From assembly GCA_025766275.1 (NCBI GenBank), contig JAFKAC010000004.1, forward strand, positions 2,603,461 to 2,667,460: a DNA stretch of 64,000 nt. The letters are read 5' to 3'. The position numbers and the translations under genes are program-made. The stretch's first letter is position 1. Every line of letters begins with the position of its first letter. Under the pieces are notes generated by a model. That model searched no databases and had not been told where the DNA came from. It saw only the letters and a program-made list of their open reading frames with translations. Origin of the DNA: Lactarius indigo. Taxonomy: Eukaryota > Basidiomycota > Agaricomycetes > Russulales > Russulaceae. This document shows positions 32,138 to 43,650 of this stretch, in pieces.

Positions 32138-32339
32138 GGTGACACTTGTAAGTGGCAGTCGTCGCACAGTGGAGCGTAGGACGCAGTCACGGTATTGCAA
32201 GCAGTGTGTCTCACGTCTCCAAGTTCGCGTCTAGTGCCCCGCTTACATAAATAATGGGTGATACACCGACACGGCCCGGTGTTCCCACCGACGGTATCGT
32301 ACCCAACTCAACAGCCTTGCCAATACTGAGCGCTAAGCA

Positions 32340-34031
32340 ATGACGAGTCTCATAGCCATTCTTGATCTCAAAGGAAAGCCCCTAATCCAGCGCTCCTATC
32401 GTGACGACGTTCCCTCGTCATGCATTGAACGCTTTCTTCCCTTGGTTCTCGAGATCGAAGAGGAGGGTCAACAAGTCACGCCTTGTTTCTCTAATCAAGG
32501 CGTCAATTACATGCATATCCGCCATTCAAACTTGTATCGTGAGTGACTATTTACCAGGACACATCCTTACATGATGACTCCTGATACCCAGTTCTTGCTC
32601 TGTCGAGGAGGAATACCAATGCGGCGGAGATTATCCTATTTTTACACCGCCTATCTCAAGTCCTGGTCGAGTACTTCAAAGAACTAGAAGAAGAGTCAAT
32701 TCGCGACAATTTTGTCATTATTTATGAACTTCTCGACGAGATGATGGACTTTGGCTACCCCCAAACGACAGAGAGTAAAATATTACAAGAGTCAGTCATC
32801 TCAGTATTAGGTGGTTTGCTACCCGCGAACCGCCAACTTTGCTGTCACTAGGTATATCACCCAAGAGTCTCACAAGCTCGAGATTCAGGTTCGACCGCCA
32901 ATGGCGGTTACAAACGCCGTTTCTTGGCGTTCTGAAGGGATCAGGTATCGCAAAAACGAGGTGTTTTTGGACGTTATCGAGAGTGTAAACTTACTGGTGC
33001 GTAAGCATTCAAACTCGCTCAAAGACCTGCAGTTCCAAGTGTACAAGTAGGTCAACGCCAATGGTAATGTCGTACGTTCAGAAATACTCGGGGCCATCAA
33101 GATGAAGTGCTATCTATCTGGGATGCCTGAACTGAGACTCGGCTTGAACGATAAGGTCATGTTCGAGACTACTGGGCGAAGTGAGTTATCCGTTTATCCC
33201 CACTCCCCTCCCTTGGAAACATACACATGCAGCGTCTCGTGGAAAGTCGATAGAGCTTGAGGATGTCAAGTTCCATCAGTGCGTGCGCTTATCCCGCTTC
33301 GAAAACGATAGAACGATTTCATTCATTCCCCCGGACGGAGAATTTGAATTGATGTCGTACCGCCTCTCGCAAGCGGTCAAACCGTTGATATGGGTTGAAG
33401 CTGCCGTGGAGCATCACAGAGGAAGCAGGGTTGAATATATGGTGAAGTGCCGAGCCCAATTCAAGCGCCGAAGCACGGCGAACAATGTGGAAATATATGT
33501 CCCCGTTCCGGATGACGCTGATACCCCTAAATTTCGTGTATGATTTCAGCTTTCCAATTCAAAGTCACCCCAGTGATGGTCATTCTAGGCGTCAACCGGT
33601 TCTGTTCAATATGCTCCCGACAAGTCGGCTTTTGTCTGGAAGATCAAGCAGCTAGGCGGTGGTCGCGATTTTTTAATGCGCGCACACTTCGGGCTGCCGA
33701 GCGTAAAATCAGGTATATAACCTCTCGGAAGAAACGTCTCGGTGAAACAACTCTGATCGGTGTCAATTTTCAGAGCAGGACGTTGAGAAGCGAGCTCCAA
33801 TCACCGTTAAATTCGAAATTCCGTATTTCACGGTGTCTGGGATTCAAGTTCGCTATCTGAAGGTTGTAGAAAAGAGTGGCTATCAGGCTCTGCCTTGGGT
33901 GAGGTACATTACCCAGAACGGGGACGATTATAGGTGCGTGCGCAAAGAACCCATGGCAGCGTCCAACTAACATGTCACCAAGCTTGCGAACCGCACTCGA
34001 CAAAGGCAGTGCCCCTATCGTTCCAATGTAA
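32340..34031 (+). CDS. APM1: AP-1 complex subunit mu (clathrin adaptor)
   Basis: It starts MTSLIAILDLKGKPLIQRSYRDD (ATG at 32340), the longin-like N-terminus of mu adaptins. It continues HRLSQVLVEYFKELEEESIRDNFV and the mu homology domain (ITQESHKLEIQVRPP, GNVVRSEILGAIKMK, SRVEYMVKCRAQFK) and ends YSLRTALDKGSAPIVPM. Introns were inferred at about 32775-32851 and 33000-33050, with others further on; all join in frame. The protein recognises tyrosine-based sorting signals and works with AP-1 beta, gamma and sigma in Golgi-endosome transport. About 200 bp separate it from HIR1 on the other strand, probably a shared promoter region. Confidence 0.9.
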
Positions 34032-34384
34032 ACTCTGTCAGTGGTAGCCCACGGGAAAAGGCAAATATTCAGGAGCAGAAGTCTTCACACAGCCTCTGGT
34101 ATCACTATGACTCCCATTTCCTGTAAACTCCGGCTGAGTAGCTAATTAGACGCACACCGCATTGGCTTGCCGCGCACGATCATGATAATGATATGGCAAT
34201 GTTTAACCTCTTCGGTGATGCAGTGCTCGGTAAATAACAGCATAAGGAAAATATTTGCAATGTATCCATGATCCCAAAGGCCAAACGTGACGCATAGTAC
34301 AAAGTGCGCCAAAGCGTAGCATGGTCCCGTCTGCGGCGACGCAGTACTGGACATGCAGTTGGGTTTCTTCGAAACACCATTCCG

Positions 34385-35115
34385 TCAATGGCGGGTGGGC
34401 TTCTTCCCTGCACGCAAGTTGAGACAGAGATAAAGGGCAAATGACAAAGAGAGACCGTACCGTCGACAAACATGTTCCTGGTAGCGGCTGGAAGGGTGGC
34501 AGTCATGCCATCAAGCTCTCTAGTTAGTCGGACCTGACACCCAAGCCTACTTGTTTCAGAGAGGCCGAAAGCCATGTCTAGCATGTCATTCTCGTCATCT
34601 TCGGGCTCCGGAAGAAGGTCGTAATGTTCCGGAGAGAGGACAACGTGGCACGTCGAGCAGGCAACGGAACCTTCACAAGCACCTGCCACGTGCGTGAAAT
34701 GACGTGTCACGAAAGGCAAGTCTACTCAAAACGATAAAATGGTACCTTCCAGATCAATGTCGTGTTCGTGAGCTATCGAAAGAATGTCATCTCCTTCATT
34801 GGCTTCCACAGTCTTAATGAGCTGTCCCTTCGAATCGCGAAAATGTAATTTGATGCTAACGGAACGGATAATTGAATATGTGAGAGGGGGATATGGTAAT
34901 CGAACACACCCAGTTCCAGGATTTGGTCGAGTGATATTCCCATGGGGGACTGCTGTTGTGATGAATTGAGAGGTCACGCGAAAGGAGCGAAAGTAGAAAA
35001 CAACCTTACGATGACTAGGGCGAAAGGTGCGAATGGGCACGAAGGCAGGGTAAGAATAAGCGTTGATGAATAGACGACGTGACCTCGCAGAGAGCCTCTG
35101 CCATGCAAGCGACAT
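34385..35115 (-). CDS. YAH1: Mitochondrial [2Fe-2S] ferredoxin (adrenodoxin-like)
   Basis: It begins [20 protein letters not shown], an Arg- and Ser-rich stretch typical of a mitochondrial targeting peptide. The core has [37 protein letters not shown], then [14 protein letters not shown] with three cluster cysteines in the CX5CX2C pattern. [10 protein letters not shown] and RLGCQV supply the fourth Cys. The end is TRNMFVDG, with a last short exon KKPTRH before the stop at 34385. YAH1-type ferredoxins pass electrons in mitochondrial iron-sulfur cluster assembly and haem A synthesis. At least three introns are inferred. It converges on APM1 and diverges from the F-box gene. Confidence 0.9.
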
Positions 35116-35246
35116 GGGTTGTGATCCGAGTCAGAGTCAGCGGGGGTGACCACCGACCAAGTTTTATGACAAGCGCGGGGTTGATGTCGGCCCGGTGAGC
35201 CGCAATGATTATTCTACACTGCACGCGCGCAGTCACACACACCTCA

Positions 35247-36947
35247 ATGGCCTCTACTAGTGTCACCCAGGTGCGTCGCCGTCAGCTCCCCGATTTACAG
35301 ATATCTCTGACCATCGGCCTTTCTGCCACCAAGCTGTCAAGCCCACCAAGCCCATCCCATCTTCCCACAGAAATCCTTTTGCACATATTCGCTTTCTGTG
35401 TTGCACCTGACGAGTCTAACAACGAGGCCTTCACCGCACTCCATATCGTTCGCATCAGCCATGTTTGTCATGTATGGCGAGAAATTTCTCTCGCATATCC
35501 GCCATTCTGGTCGAACATCGCTTTTAAGACACCTTTTCTCGCGACCACGATGCTTGAACGCTCCAAACCGATGCCAATCGTGATTCGAGCCAATCTAACC
35601 CCAGGGGGTGGGCAATTTGACGACGCATCATATCGCATAAGATGCATGTTTAAAGCCGTTTCACGCGCCTTACGGAGCTCAGACCGCGCAAAGGAAATTG
35701 ACCTTCGAAGCGGTCCTTCCAAGCATCTGACAAAAGCATTCGATGATATACGCCCTGCGACTTCCCAGCTCGAATACCTCTCCCTGCGCGGTTATGGTGA
35801 TAACCTTCGGTCCACAGTCTTCGACGTTCCCAGCTCCATCTTCTCTCACTGTCAATTCCCTCTTCAGACGCTCATCCTCGAACGTTGCCATGTCGTTCCT
35901 TCGTCCCTCGTTCGCCATTGTATACACCTTAGTCATCTGGAGTTGCGTTCAGTTACTGCTTTCAGTATTGGAGATATCGTCACCATTTTCCGACATGCGT
36001 CTCACTCATTACGGTCTATTATTCTCGATTCTGTCCCCCTCCATGCAGGCGTGGTCGAAGAAACCACGCAGATCGTTCTCCCTCACCTCTCTCTCCTACA
36101 TTTCAATGCAATTCATGGAGACTCACATGCTCATAATGTTTTTTTTCTACTTCATTTCATTACTATTCCCCCGACTGCGTCCCTTATCCTGCAATTCCTC
36201 ATCCTTGGTTCAACACGGCAGATCCCTGTCCCTATTATTAATACCCTTGGCCGTCACTTCTCTGCGGGTGAACCAATCCGCAGTCTTATCGTTTTCCAGG
36301 CGAATCTTCACAAGCGGCGCGGCCTACGAATACAGGGCTGGACGAGAGCTACTTTACCGCGTTTCTTTTACGCAGATGATGCATCTTCGCCGAACATCGA
36401 CCTTCATTTTGTATGGGAAGAAGAGGACGATAACAGCCTCATTGAACGAATCCTACCCGAGTTTGCCAGCATTGGCCCGCTGCACGCAGTACAAATGCTC
36501 ACCATTGCCCGCGTGTCAGTGCTCTCCGTTGCCGCTATGGACGTTCTTCTCCTCATGCTACCCTCCGTGAGGGAGATTTGTGTCCACGGGTCTGCAGCTC
36601 TACGAGCCCTATACGGCCTGGAGCTCAATGGGAACCCAGTCAATCGCGCCCCCCCTCTCGCGCGGCTGCGTGAGCTGCGAAGCCTTACTATCCACGAGGC
36701 CTCCTTCCGGAATGGGGAGACACAGGATGTCGGCCTACGTGCTCTTTGCGATCGTCTTGACGAGTTGTCCGCGAGAGGCTATGGGGTTACCGAGCTCATC
36801 GTGTGTTACTCCGATGCATCGCGACAAGACATGGAGGAACTAGCAAAACACGTTCGCGAATTCCTTTGGGACGGATCTATGAACGGTACGAGCGGTGTTC
36901 CCGTTCCTCCGCAGTTGGATCTGGCCCCTTCAAGCGGTCGGTCTTGA
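35247..36947 (+). CDS. F-box domain protein, single exon
   Basis: An uninterrupted frame of 566 codons from MASTSVTQVR. An in-frame upstream ATG at 35205 would add 14 residues, but the internal Met matches better the usual short lead. LPTEILLHIFAFC starts at about residue 39, followed by HVCHVWREISLAYPPFWSNI, the F-box with the Trp signature common in mushroom F-box families. The rest is Leu-rich and suggests irregular leucine-rich repeats but has no motif I can name. Such proteins usually recruit substrates to SCF ubiquitin ligases through Skp1. The target is unknown. Agaricomycetes carry large expanded families of this type. Confidence 0.85.
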   Translation: MASTSVTQVRRRQLPDLQISLTIGLSATKLSSPPSPSHLPTEILLHIFAFCVAPDESNNEAFTALHIVRISHVCHVWREISLAYPPFWSNIAFKTPFLATTMLERSKPMPIVIRANLTPGGGQFDDASYRIRCMFKAVSRALRSSDRAKEIDLRSGPSKHLTKAFDDIRPATSQLEYLSLRGYGDNLRSTVFDVPSSIFSHCQFPLQTLILERCHVVPSSLVRHCIHLSHLELRSVTAFSIGDIVTIFRHASHSLRSIILDSVPLHAGVVEETTQIVLPHLSLLHFNAIHGDSHAHNVFFLLHFITIPPTASLILQFLILGSTRQIPVPIINTLGRHFSAGEPIRSLIVFQANLHKRRGLRIQGWTRATLPRFFYADDASSPNIDLHFVWEEEDDNSLIERILPEFASIGPLHAVQMLTIARVSVLSVAAMDVLLLMLPSVREICVHGSAALRALYGLELNGNPVNRAPPLARLRELRSLTIHEASFRNGETQDVGLRALCDRLDELSARGYGVTELIVCYSDASRQDMEELAKHVREFLWDGSMNGTSGVPVPPQLDLAPSSGRS

Positions 36948-37756
36948 GGGACGTAAACAACTCAGTGATGCGAGAAATAAGTACCAGGTGTACTTGCACG
37001 CCCCAGCCATCAGGGATCATCACAGATTCCTTCGAGTTACGAACTGGATTGTGGTGAGAGGAAGGGTGTAGATACAATGTCACATCGACGATAATGTCCA
37101 AAACCAAAATAAAACTGAAAAGTGTACCCAAAAATAAAAGTGAGAGAGTGGAGATTATGGGAACGCGAGGAAGTAGATCGAGTAACAACCAAAACAATAT
37201 ACGCGCGCCCCAAAAACTACAAGTATGCAGAGAGTACTAGGCGCAGCAATAAAGAAAGATCGAACACATGAATAGGTTACAGGATTATGTGATTGTATTG
37301 TTACGGGGATGGGAATGAGCACTCCGGGAAAGATTGGTCTACGTACGGACTGAGAAAGTGCGGAATACATAGCACTGTCAACGATGACGCATTCCAATAA
37401 CACAAGGCTATGCACTCACAAGTATCCTTTGGACCGGGTATTGGGAGTGCGGTCGAGTCACGCCGTCCCAGTGAAGGATACGAACGTAATCACAAGGACA
37501 GAATGGCGCGATTAGGGGGTGGGCCAAGGAGGTCGGTTCGGGGAACGACGTGAATAGCGCCCCAAATGGGTAAAAGGATAGGGAAAAGAGAGGCCGGTAT
37601 TTGGATTGACGGGGAATGTGGTTTGACTGGAAGCACTGCTCGAACGGAGAGTGCTGCAACAGCAGAAGCATGATATTTTTGGCTTTCGGAGACGGTGTCT
37701 TGCCATAGACCGGGGGTCGAGAGAGACAAAACAATGACACAGTGACCATACGCTGT
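36948..37756. other. Intergenic, converging 3' ends
   Basis: Lies between the F-box and HSP20 stop codons. The short frames show no motif or plausible splice structure. Likely holds both 3' untranslated regions. Confidence 0.5.
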
Positions 37757-38409
37757 CTACGCCATAGCGGCAACGTGCGTTGGTCCCTGTGAATGACTCG
37801 GGAGGATGGTGCGTGGCCAGGAAACACAGAGCATGCCATCTGCCAATGATGCGTTTATGTCTTTAACCTAGATTAAGTCGAGTCAGTGTGAGTATCGTGA
37901 GATCCCTGCGCGTTCGCAGGACCGAAGAGGCATACCTCAAGCCCTGCAGGCACATTGATTGTGCGCTCAAATCTGCCGTATTTGAGTTCCTTCACGGGGT
38001 GCACAGGAAGAGCAGGATCTGTATTGAACAGAAATGGAGGCGGGCGGCGGTCACCGGAGATGGTGAGACGACCATCATGAGTCAGGTGAACGCCTATCTC
38101 CTCTTTCTTGAGACCTGGAAGCTCGAACGTAGCGGTAACGAAGTGTGATTGAGGCTGGTCACATATTTCTACACTAGAAGAAGAAAATAAGGGAGGGCAA
38201 GATGACAAACGTCACTAAACGTACCGGGGACGCATTGGTTCCTCAGACGTTACTCCATGCTGAGCAGCGGCTAACCTCCGTCGGTGAGCGAGGACGAGGT
38301 GGACATATCTTGTTGCAAGAGCACGGTCGAGAGAACGGTAGCGGTCGGTTGGAGAATTCTTGGAGGGGCGTGCACGCTTGTTCATGTCCAGTGGGACTTT
38401 CACGGTCAT
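37757..38409 (-). CDS. Small heat shock protein (HSP20/alpha-crystallin family)
   Basis: Three exons. MTVKVPLDMNKRARPSKNSP leads to MRPR, joined by a GTACGT...TAG intron to VEICDQPQSHFVTATFELPGLKKEEIGVHLTHDGRLTISGDR, the start of the alpha-crystallin domain. The exon ends GRFERTINVPAGLE, and a second intron leads to VKDINASLADGMLCVSWP and the stop at 37757-37759. The family prevents aggregation of unfolded proteins as large oligomers in the cytosol. The N-terminal arm is Arg-rich. It lies head to head with CstF-64 across 333 bp. Confidence 0.88.
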
Positions 38410-38472
38410 GAAGATGGGAGGTAAACAGGGAATTAGTTTCTGGTGCAGGCAGCAGGCGGTCGGACGAAGGTA

Positions 38473-38480
38473 TTATATAT
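38473..38480 (-). promoter_or_regulatory. TATA box of the HSP20 gene
   Basis: ATATATAA on the minus strand, about 65 bp upstream of the HSP20 start codon, in an otherwise GC-rich stretch. A strong TATA box is common for stress-inducible genes. I could not identify convincing heat shock elements. Confidence 0.4.
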
Positions 38481-38742
38481 TTTCGCACTCATAATGACCC
38501 ACTGTGCACCGCGTGGCAGTGGTCGGGCGGTTGAAGAGTCAAGCGACTCGAGAACCGAGGTCCGGAATCGCGATCGCGGCCGAGGGCTCGATCGATCCGG
38601 GGCATCAATTTGCACTTCAGACCGCAGGCCCGGAGTGAGTCATCGCCGGTTGATTACAGGATGACTCATCAGCTCATCGGTGATACCCGTTCCCGTGTCC
38701 CGGTCACGACACTCCTCCCTTGACGTTCAACAGCAAAGTGGC

Positions 38743-40165
38743 AATGAGCAAGGTCGTCTTCGGTAAATGAGCGCAACCGTCCGTTCGTTGACACTCGCTC
38801 ATCCGCTCACACAGTCGGAAATGTTCCCTATAATATGGGCGAAGTCCGTTCGGTTTATTTATCTATTATTTCTTAGATAACATTTCATTTCAAGGAGCAA
38901 CTCATTGACGTCTTCAAGTCCGTCGGTCAGGTTGTCGGCTTTAGGCACGCTTTGTCATCTTTGTCCTCTTCGCCTAAAATCTTACTCACCTCCCCTCCAA
39001 AGACTGGTCTTTGATAGGGAGACGGGAAAACCCAGGGGTTATGGGTTTTGCGAGTTTGCGGGTACGTCTACCTCCGCTCTTCCCCACAATCAACTGCATC
39101 ACCCGCAGATCACGAGACTGCCCTATCTGCCGTCCGAAATCTCAATAATGTGGATGTCGGAGGTAGACCCCTTAGAATCGACCTTGCAGACTCCGACCCT
39201 TTTCTCGAAGGTAAGACAACCGTACGTGGAGAGCTCATAGACGGTGGCGAAACTCGCGCCCAGTGGCGCGAACGTGAGAATGCCAAAAGGGACAGAGACT
39301 CGGACGGTGGCAAGGACAAAACCTCTTTCCTCAGAAGCCTTCCTCAGGGCGTCCCTGTTCCTCCCGGAGTGTCGGCCTTGGACATGATTAGCCAGACACT
39401 TGCAACGATGAATCCTGCTCAGTTGGTAGAAGTCTTGGCCCAATTCAAAGTGGGTCTTCCACTGCCCTGCGTAGCCCATCGCTAATCTGTTGACATTACG
39501 ACAGGCCTTCGTGATCACGCATCCGGACCAGGCGCGGGCTTTGCTCGTGGCTCATCCCCAGCTTGCATACGCTCTCTTTCAGGCTTTGCTTCTTAACAAG
39601 ATCGTCGACCCCGCGATTCTCCAGGTACATCAATTTCCTGGACATGCCCCGCCCCGTCCTACTCAACCACTTCGTTATTCAGCGCATGCTTGCGGCCACG
39701 AATCCAGGCCACCCTGTCACTGCTCCCGCTCCGACTCCTGCGCCCGCATCTGCCCCGCATCTAGCACCAGCACCTCCGACTATACCGCAGCTCACTCAGA
39801 CCGGCATGCACCAATCGTACCACGGGGCTCCACCCCCGCAGATCCCGCCATCCTTCTACCCTCCACAAATCCCAGTGCACCCTTCACCCGCACCACCACC
39901 CCAGCAGCAGCAGCAACAGCAGCAGCACATGTCATATTATGGTGTCCCACAGTTCCCGCCGCAACCGCCGCCTCCGGCTGCACCAGCCGCTGCTATCGAT
40001 AGCATCGACCCATCGCAAAAGGTACTTATCTATTTTACAAAAAATATGAACTAAGCGAGGCATATGTCCCAGGCAATGTTGCTCCAAGTCCTCCGTCTCA
40101 CACAGGAGCAAATTAACCAGCTTCCACCTGCTGAGAGGGACGCCATCCTTGCTCTCGCAAGTTGA
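38743..40165 (+). CDS. RNA15: Cleavage stimulation factor 64-kDa subunit (CstF-64/Rna15)
   Basis: Small exons assemble [51 protein letters not shown], an RNA recognition motif with RNP2 (VFVGNV) and RNP1 (RGYGFCEF). It continues HETALSAVRNLNNVDVGGRPLRIDLA. The hinge region (LEVLAQFK-type, QLVEVLAQFK and AFVITHPDQARALLVAHPQLAYALFQALLL) binds the CstF-77 partner in this family. A Pro-rich, poly-Gln linker (eight Gln near 39902-39925) follows. The C-terminal three-helix domain (LLQVLRLTQEQINQLPPAERDAI) ends at 40163-40165. The protein reads GU-rich elements during pre-mRNA 3' end processing. The third intron appears to use a GC donor. Confidence 0.9.
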
Positions 40166-40415
40166 TTCCGCTGCTAAACATCTATTTGTCGCTGATGGGT
40201 ACCGTTTATAGCGATCCCAGCTTGGCAGCCTTGCATGATCGAAACTTGTGAGGCCCGCCCGGTGATGATCACTTATCCTACCAATTATTTCTGTCGCACG
40301 CCCAATACACCCCGTCTGAATATCCCCTATCAGTTGCATAAATGATCAAATTATCATTCCCAACCCCTCTATCTGCACCACCAATTATTTATTTTTGTTA
40401 TACCCTTGTCCACAT

Positions 40416-43400
40416 CTACTCGGGCAACGCATTCTGCAGGCTCTTGCTCGCTTTCAGTCTGACCAGCTTATCGATAATGATGTCGAGTGGTGCCATTGCC
40501 GTCTTGGCTTTGGTCCCAACATCGTCCCGATTGCGGACATTGACTGAGCGACTATCTAACTCTTCCTGGCCCACCACTGTATGGGAATAAAACGTCCCGA
40601 CCGTTCGGTTGTCCCCAGCCACACAGTACATTCACGACGTTGCAAAGATTTTAAAATTTAAGAAAGAAAGCCAGGCATAAGTAGCGCACGAGAACTGAGT
40701 AATACGGGACACACCAAGGATGAAGTTATACTGTGCAATTTCACCGTTTCGAATCTTCTTTGGAAGCGTATCCGCTCCGTTATCGACGTCAGCAAAAATA
40801 CCGTTCTCGGTCAACTTGGCCGCAACCTCAGACGCGTACTCTTTCTATGAAGTAAAGAGTATGCCAGGGTCAGTTGGGTCAACGATTTTGCGAATGCAAG
40901 AAACTCACGTAAGGCACAGCGACAGGGATGACGAGAACCTGTCTGGGGGAGAGCCAAAAAGGCCTGCATAGGACATTCGTTATTCTGGGCTGCTTCTGGG
41001 TCCAAAACACCTCACCATTTTCCAGCAAAGTGCTCGGTAATTATTGCGATAAAGCGCTCCATGCTTCCCAAAATGGCGCGGTGGATGATAACTGGGCGAC
41101 TTGGTGGTTTATCAGGGTTGAGTGCCTCTTCCGCAGAACGATATTTCAAATTGAATCGCTCTGGTAGTTGGAAATCAAGTTGAATCGTCGCGCATTGAAA
41201 TGACCGGCGGAGAGCGTCACGGATCGTTATGTCGATTTTGGGACCATAGAAGGCACCATCCCCAGGATTGAGTTCCCACTTGCCAGGGTACCGTTCGTCA
41301 AGGGCTTTACTAAGTTGCTGTAAAATGTCGGTGTCAGCTGGTGAGGGCCAGAAAAGAGCCGAACCGATTCTGCGGCGTTCCAGGTTTCGATAGAGCCAAG
41401 ATACTTCTCTGGCCGAGTAGAAAGCTCCAAAGAGAAGTCAAAGCCAAAGAGGCCATATGTATGCTGCATGAAATCGAACAGAGCATGGATTTCTTCCTCG
41501 ATCTACCTGACGTGTTTAGTGAAAGAAACGAGCAGAGTGGCGTCGAAGCAATAAACCTGGTCGGGCATGCAAAACACATGCGTGTCGTCTTGAACGAAAC
41601 GACGCACTCTGGTCAGGCCAGTCAGCGCACCGCTTGCTTCATTTCTATGGATGATGCCAAATTCGGCCATTCGTATGGGCAGTTCTTTGTAGCTACGATC
41701 ACGGGAATCGAAGATCAGACAGTGACCAGGACAATTCATGGGTTTGAGCGCCCATTTTTCTTTCTCAACGTCCAGTGTGAACATGTCGTCCTTGTAATTC
41801 TGCCAGTGCCCTGATGTTTCCCAGAGCTTGGCGTTGAACATGTTGGGGGAGATCACTGAAACGTAGAGTGAGATACTTTGTTGGAGAAAGATGGTATTCC
41901 GTGCCTTCTTGGTATCCGCGCTTGTAGTATTCTCCCTGAAATATCGGCTTAGTGATTTCCCGCTAGCAAAAGTAGCTTTTTCGCACCCGAAGCATTTCCA
42001 AGAGGGTATTGTAGATACGCGTGCCATGAGGGAGCCAAAAGGCGCTACCAGGACTCAGGTCATTGAAGAAGAACAGCTCCTGCTCCTGTACACGGTGCTA
42101 AGACATATTACTAGCCTTATCTCAAACAGCGTACCTTGCCAATTTTGCGGTGGTCACGCTTGGCTGCCTCGACCAAGAATGCCTTATATTCGCTCATTTG
42201 CTTTTTGTCAGGGAATGAGATACCGTATACACGCTGTAAAGAATCGTTGTTCGAGTCTCCGAGGAAATACGAAGCAGAGTTCTGAAACAGAGATGTTTTT
42301 GAGAGTGTACGAAAAAAGTGAGACATCACAGCCACTAACTTTGGTGACCATAAACGCCTTGATTTTACCAGTGTGGGGGATGTGGGGTCCGACGCACAAG
42401 TCGATCATGGGTCCGCAACGATACACGGTGGTAGATGTCCCATCGGGGACTTTAGTCTCAATGAGATACTTCTTGTACTTATTATACTGGAATGCGACAC
42501 CATCAGATGTGACGCACAATCTAGAACATGGTGTCTTTCTGCTCACATAAAACATCTCTAATAACTTTTCCTTTGATACAACCAGACGCTCGAACTTCTG
42601 CCGATCTTTGACGGCATTTTCGGCGATCTTCTCAAGTAGGGGATATTCTGCGTTTGTCACCACTCTGCAGAGGTTACACATAAGAGTTGGAGGCGGGGAA
42701 GAGAAAGTGAAGAGCATCACCTGTCCTTGATTGCCATTTCATAAAAAAAACCGTCGTCCGTCGGTGGACCAAGGCATAGATGACATCCATAATGTCTTTC
42801 GGTGGCTTCTCCTAGTACGTGCGCGGAAGAGTGCCAAAACACCCTCTTCCCTGGTTCGGAAGGATTCAATCAGGAAAGCAGGGATGAAAGGGTTGTAGGC
42901 GTACCTTCTGGATGCTCAAAGTCAAGTAGCTCTAGCTTTGCAGACCGTTCGAGGGGTCGTTCGAGATCCCATAGTTCACCGTCCACCTACACGAGGGTGC
43001 TCAGGGTCCAATACGTGCACCCCTCCATCTCAAGATGGGTCGAGTACCTTTGCGATCACAAGTTTTTCGGACAGGCTTTTGGAAATCTCCTTCGCAACAT
43101 CCATTGGACTGGTCTCCCAACTTGTACCTTTGCGCTCGGCGCCATCAGGCAAAGTTATGGTGATTTCCTGACGTGGTTTCGCTGGCCACAATGAGCCTCA
43201 CCCTGCGGGGAAGACGCTTGCGTACGAACCTTGTACGAGAGCATCGTATTCCGCCTTCAAGTCTTCGAAGATCTTGATGCGGTGGCCAAAGAAATCGGGA
43301 GGCGGTTGAAGCTGATGAGTTTGCGATGAGACACAGTCAAATTGCTACAAGTAGACAGCATACTTCCAAAGGATACTGGGACGCGGGTTCCGCTTTTGGC

Positions 43401-43495
43401 TTGTTCTCCTTCTGGGATTTAGGCGGTTTTCCCGATGCATTATGAGCTGGAATATGGACGGGGCCAGAGGAGGGAGATAAGAGTGGTTGGGCCAT
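40416..43495 (-). CDS. THS1: Threonyl-tRNA synthetase
   Basis: The start is [14 protein letters not shown] (ATG at 43493-43495). A TGS region ([38 protein letters not shown]) and an editing domain ([27 protein letters not shown]) follow. The class II core has [37 protein letters not shown], the motif 2 region [20 protein letters not shown] and a motif 3 [11 protein letters not shown]. The anticodon-binding domain ends [23 protein letters not shown] at 40416-40418. No clear targeting peptide was seen from this start, so it is probably the cytosolic enzyme; dual targeting from an upstream start is not excluded. Many short introns. It attaches threonine to tRNA-Thr and hydrolyses mischarged Ser-tRNA-Thr. 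Confidence 0.9.
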
Positions 43496-43650
43496 GGAGG
43501 GTACTTGTCGATGAAAAGAGCGACGGAGATAAAGTAGGCTTTGTTGCCACCGAAGCGGCCGAAGTAGCATTCCACTGACTCACGAGCAGTGCTCACACAC
43601 ACATTGGGCTGACTCGCTCTCGGTAACGCCCGGGTCTAATCTAATCTGAT

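Noticed and set aside
35743..36570. Long second open frame of 275 codons
   Set aside because: It overlaps the F-box gene in another frame, shows no motif, and is most likely a by-product of its Leu/Ser-rich codons.
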